Source of the DNA: Shewanella gelidii
GTDB taxonomy: Bacteria > Pseudomonadota > Gammaproteobacteria > Enterobacterales > Shewanellaceae
Length of the DNA stretch: 64,000 nt
Assembly (NCBI RefSeq): GCF_014647855.1
Contig: NZ_BMPZ01000010.1
Coordinates: 62,001-126,000 of the forward strand
Direction of reading: 5' to 3'
The notes below the pieces were generated by a model. That model searched no databases. It was not told where the DNA came from and saw only the letters and a list, made by a program, of their open reading frames with translations. A program made the position numbers and the translations under genes. Positions within the stretch are counted from its first letter, which is position 1. Every line of letters begins with the position of its first letter. This document shows, in pieces, positions 62,888-64,000 of this stretch.

Positions 62888-63790
62888 ATGCCCAGATTAA
62901 AAAAATTGGCCCTTTTTAGCCTCGTGGCCACTGCAATCTTTAGCGTTTGGGTGATCGAGCAAGTTTGGATGCTGTATTCCACAAAGTTCGTGACCATTGA
63001 CGCTCACCTCAAAGAAATTTCTGGCATTGAATTTGATAAAAATCAACGGCTTTGGGCGATCAACGACGGCGGAGATTTAGCACAGCTCCACCAAATCAAT
63101 AAAGATGGCTCGATTGCACGAAGCATTCACATCAGTAATGCCAAAAATTTAGATTGGGAAGATATGACCCAAGATGATTTTGGGCATTTTTTTATTGGCG
63201 ATTTTGGCAACAACAGCAATAACCGCGATTGGTTAACCATCTACAAAATTGAAAACCCTATCGATATAAAAACGACAACTACGACTGCAGAAATCATCAA
63301 ATTTACTAACCCAGAGGCCACTCGCTCAACCACAGTAGAGCATCAGCATTACGATTTAGAAGCGTTTGTGTACTATCAAAACTCTCTATATCTGTTTTCA
63401 AAAAACCGTTCTAAGCCCTTTGATGGTAAAACCCGACTGTATCGAATTGGCGATCATGCTGCGAACTTCCAAGCACAATATGTTTCTGAGTTCACGACCT
63501 GCACGTCAATGAAGCACTTATGCTGGATCACTTCAGCCGCACTTAGCCCCGATCGAAGCAAATTAATTTTACTCGACTCCCAACGCCTTTGGCTATTTGA
63601 AAACTGGCAAGGTGATGATTTCTTTTCCGGTAATGCCTACCAAATCAACCTCGGTATAGTCACGCAAAAAGAAGCCGTTACTTTTTACGATGACAACACC
63701 ATTATATTTACCGATGAAGAGTTTAAAGGAATAGGACGCAACGCATACGTGCTGAAGCTTGATGATGTAAAAAAGAAGAGGGTTAAGTAA
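62888..63790 (+). CDS. Membrane-anchored or secreted beta-propeller-like protein
   Basis: A 300-residue protein. A hydrophobic N-terminal segment (residues 6-27) is a signal anchor or signal peptide. The rest has repeated strands with LKEISGIEFDKNQRLWAIND near 43-62, DWEDMTQDDFGHFFIGDFG near 93-111, HYDLEAFVYYQNSLYLFSKN near 156-175 and ITSAALSPDRSKLILLDS near 210-227. This resembles SdiA-regulated or phytase-like propellers that start with a DG-ND phrase. Two cysteines in FTTCTSMKHLCW near 197-206 could form a disulfide. No catalytic set is recognised. It stands alone in this region with no ribosome site of note. Confidence 0.7.
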   Translation: MPRLKKLALFSLVATAIFSVWVIEQVWMLYSTKFVTIDAHLKEISGIEFDKNQRLWAINDGGDLAQLHQINKDGSIARSIHISNAKNLDWEDMTQDDFGHFFIGDFGNNSNNRDWLTIYKIENPIDIKTTTTTAEIIKFTNPEATRSTTVEHQHYDLEAFVYYQNSLYLFSKNRSKPFDGKTRLYRIGDHAANFQAQYVSEFTTCTSMKHLCWITSAALSPDRSKLILLDSQRLWLFENWQGDDFFSGNAYQINLGIVTQKEAVTFYDDNTIIFTDEEFKGIGRNAYVLKLDDVKKKRVK

Positions 63791-64000
63791 TAATCAGGAG
63801 CTAATCACCAGATAAAAATAAACAATGAGCCGACTTTTTGCTTAATTTTTTATTTTCTATGAACAATAAAACAAAGCTCTGATATCAAAGCCAATATGCT
63901 TACAATGTTAAATCGTTAGAAAACACTCCCACAACCACAAGGTAGCTCCCTTGTTCTCTTAACGTTAATCACGCTCCAATTGACCTTGCTCCCCCCTATT
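63791..64000. other. Right-edge region
   Basis: 210 AT-rich bases hold no plus-strand gene. On the minus strand, a frame open from the window edge ends at TAA 63916-63918 with VINVKRTRELPCGCGSVF, which looks like the C-terminus of a protein whose body lies outside the window. The call rests on 27 codons only. Confidence 0.3.

Noticed and set aside
1-64000. CRISPR array, prophage, integron or insertion sequence
   Set aside because: No regularly spaced repeats, integrase, transposase or attachment-type duplications were found on reading the window.

Overview
The window looks like chromosomal DNA of a marine gammaproteobacterium of the order Alteromonadales, close to Shewanella or Ferrimonas. 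This is inferred from gene content and order, not from a search: a membrane formate dehydrogenase cluster with TorD, DUF3305/DUF3306, FdhD and a HTH/substrate-binding regulator; hutI divergent from hutC-hutU-hutH; a rhombosortase-type C-terminus on a secreted protease; and FliL-like, DUF3157 and chemotaxis genes of the Shewanella kind. Coding density is high. I saw no tRNA, rRNA, CRISPR array, integrase or intact transposase.

Layout. 1-3.6 kb: 3' part of hypB, a large Fe-S/FAD oxidoreductase, then hypA (nickel insertion into hydrogenase). 3.6-6.2 kb: a TlpA-like thioredoxin with a membrane protein, and a HemN-like radical SAM enzyme. 6.7-17.4 kb: the formate dehydrogenase locus. The structural genes (gamma, beta, alpha, Tat peptide), a TorD chaperone, a polyferredoxin and DUF3306/DUF3305 lie on the minus strand; fdhD and a one-component regulator lie divergently on the plus strand. 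17.4-20.8 kb: rlmF, a FliL-like gene, ubiC and an HD-GYP response regulator. The regulator overlaps a giant BvgS-type hybrid kinase (20.8-25.5 kb) with three periplasmic binding domains. 25.7-29.9 kb: a secreted M6 metalloprotease with PKD repeats, a small lipoprotein and a MarC protein. 30.1-36.4 kb: a histidine-rich ZIP-like membrane protein, an NRDE protein, an NTF2-like protein, a PlsC-like acyltransferase, an MscS channel, a DUF3157 protein and a hotdog thioesterase. 36.5-39.2 kb: a chemoreceptor preceded by a periplasmic tandem PilJ-domain protein. 39.5-45.0 kb: histidine utilisation genes with a strong HutC operator. 45.2-48.8 kb: mtnC, two thioesterases and an acyl-CoA ligase. 48.9-55.4 kb: two divergent ABC clusters, one headed by a YtrA-type GntR regulator, the other by a secreted peptidase-like hydrolase. 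55.5-61.9 kb: mogA, a TetR regulator and an RND efflux pair. 61.9-64 kb: a decayed NERD-domain gene, another gene remnant and a secreted beta-propeller-like protein.

How the parts fit. The formate locus supplies a Tat-exported molybdo- or tungsto-enzyme with its cytochrome b, Fe-S subunit, maturation proteins and a likely regulator; mogA at 55.5 kb serves the same cofactor. With hypA/hypB it points to anaerobic respiration using formate and hydrogen. The hut genes convert histidine as far as formiminoglutamate; the last step is not here.

The points most worth a second look are: the flavoprotein wedged between hypB and hypA; the three-flytrap kinase with its overlapping HD-GYP regulator; the soluble tandem PilJ protein paired with a chemoreceptor; the ZIP-like histidine-rich protein of doubled length; the TTGTCC/GGACAA dyad in the fdh divergent promoter; and the multiply disrupted NERD gene.
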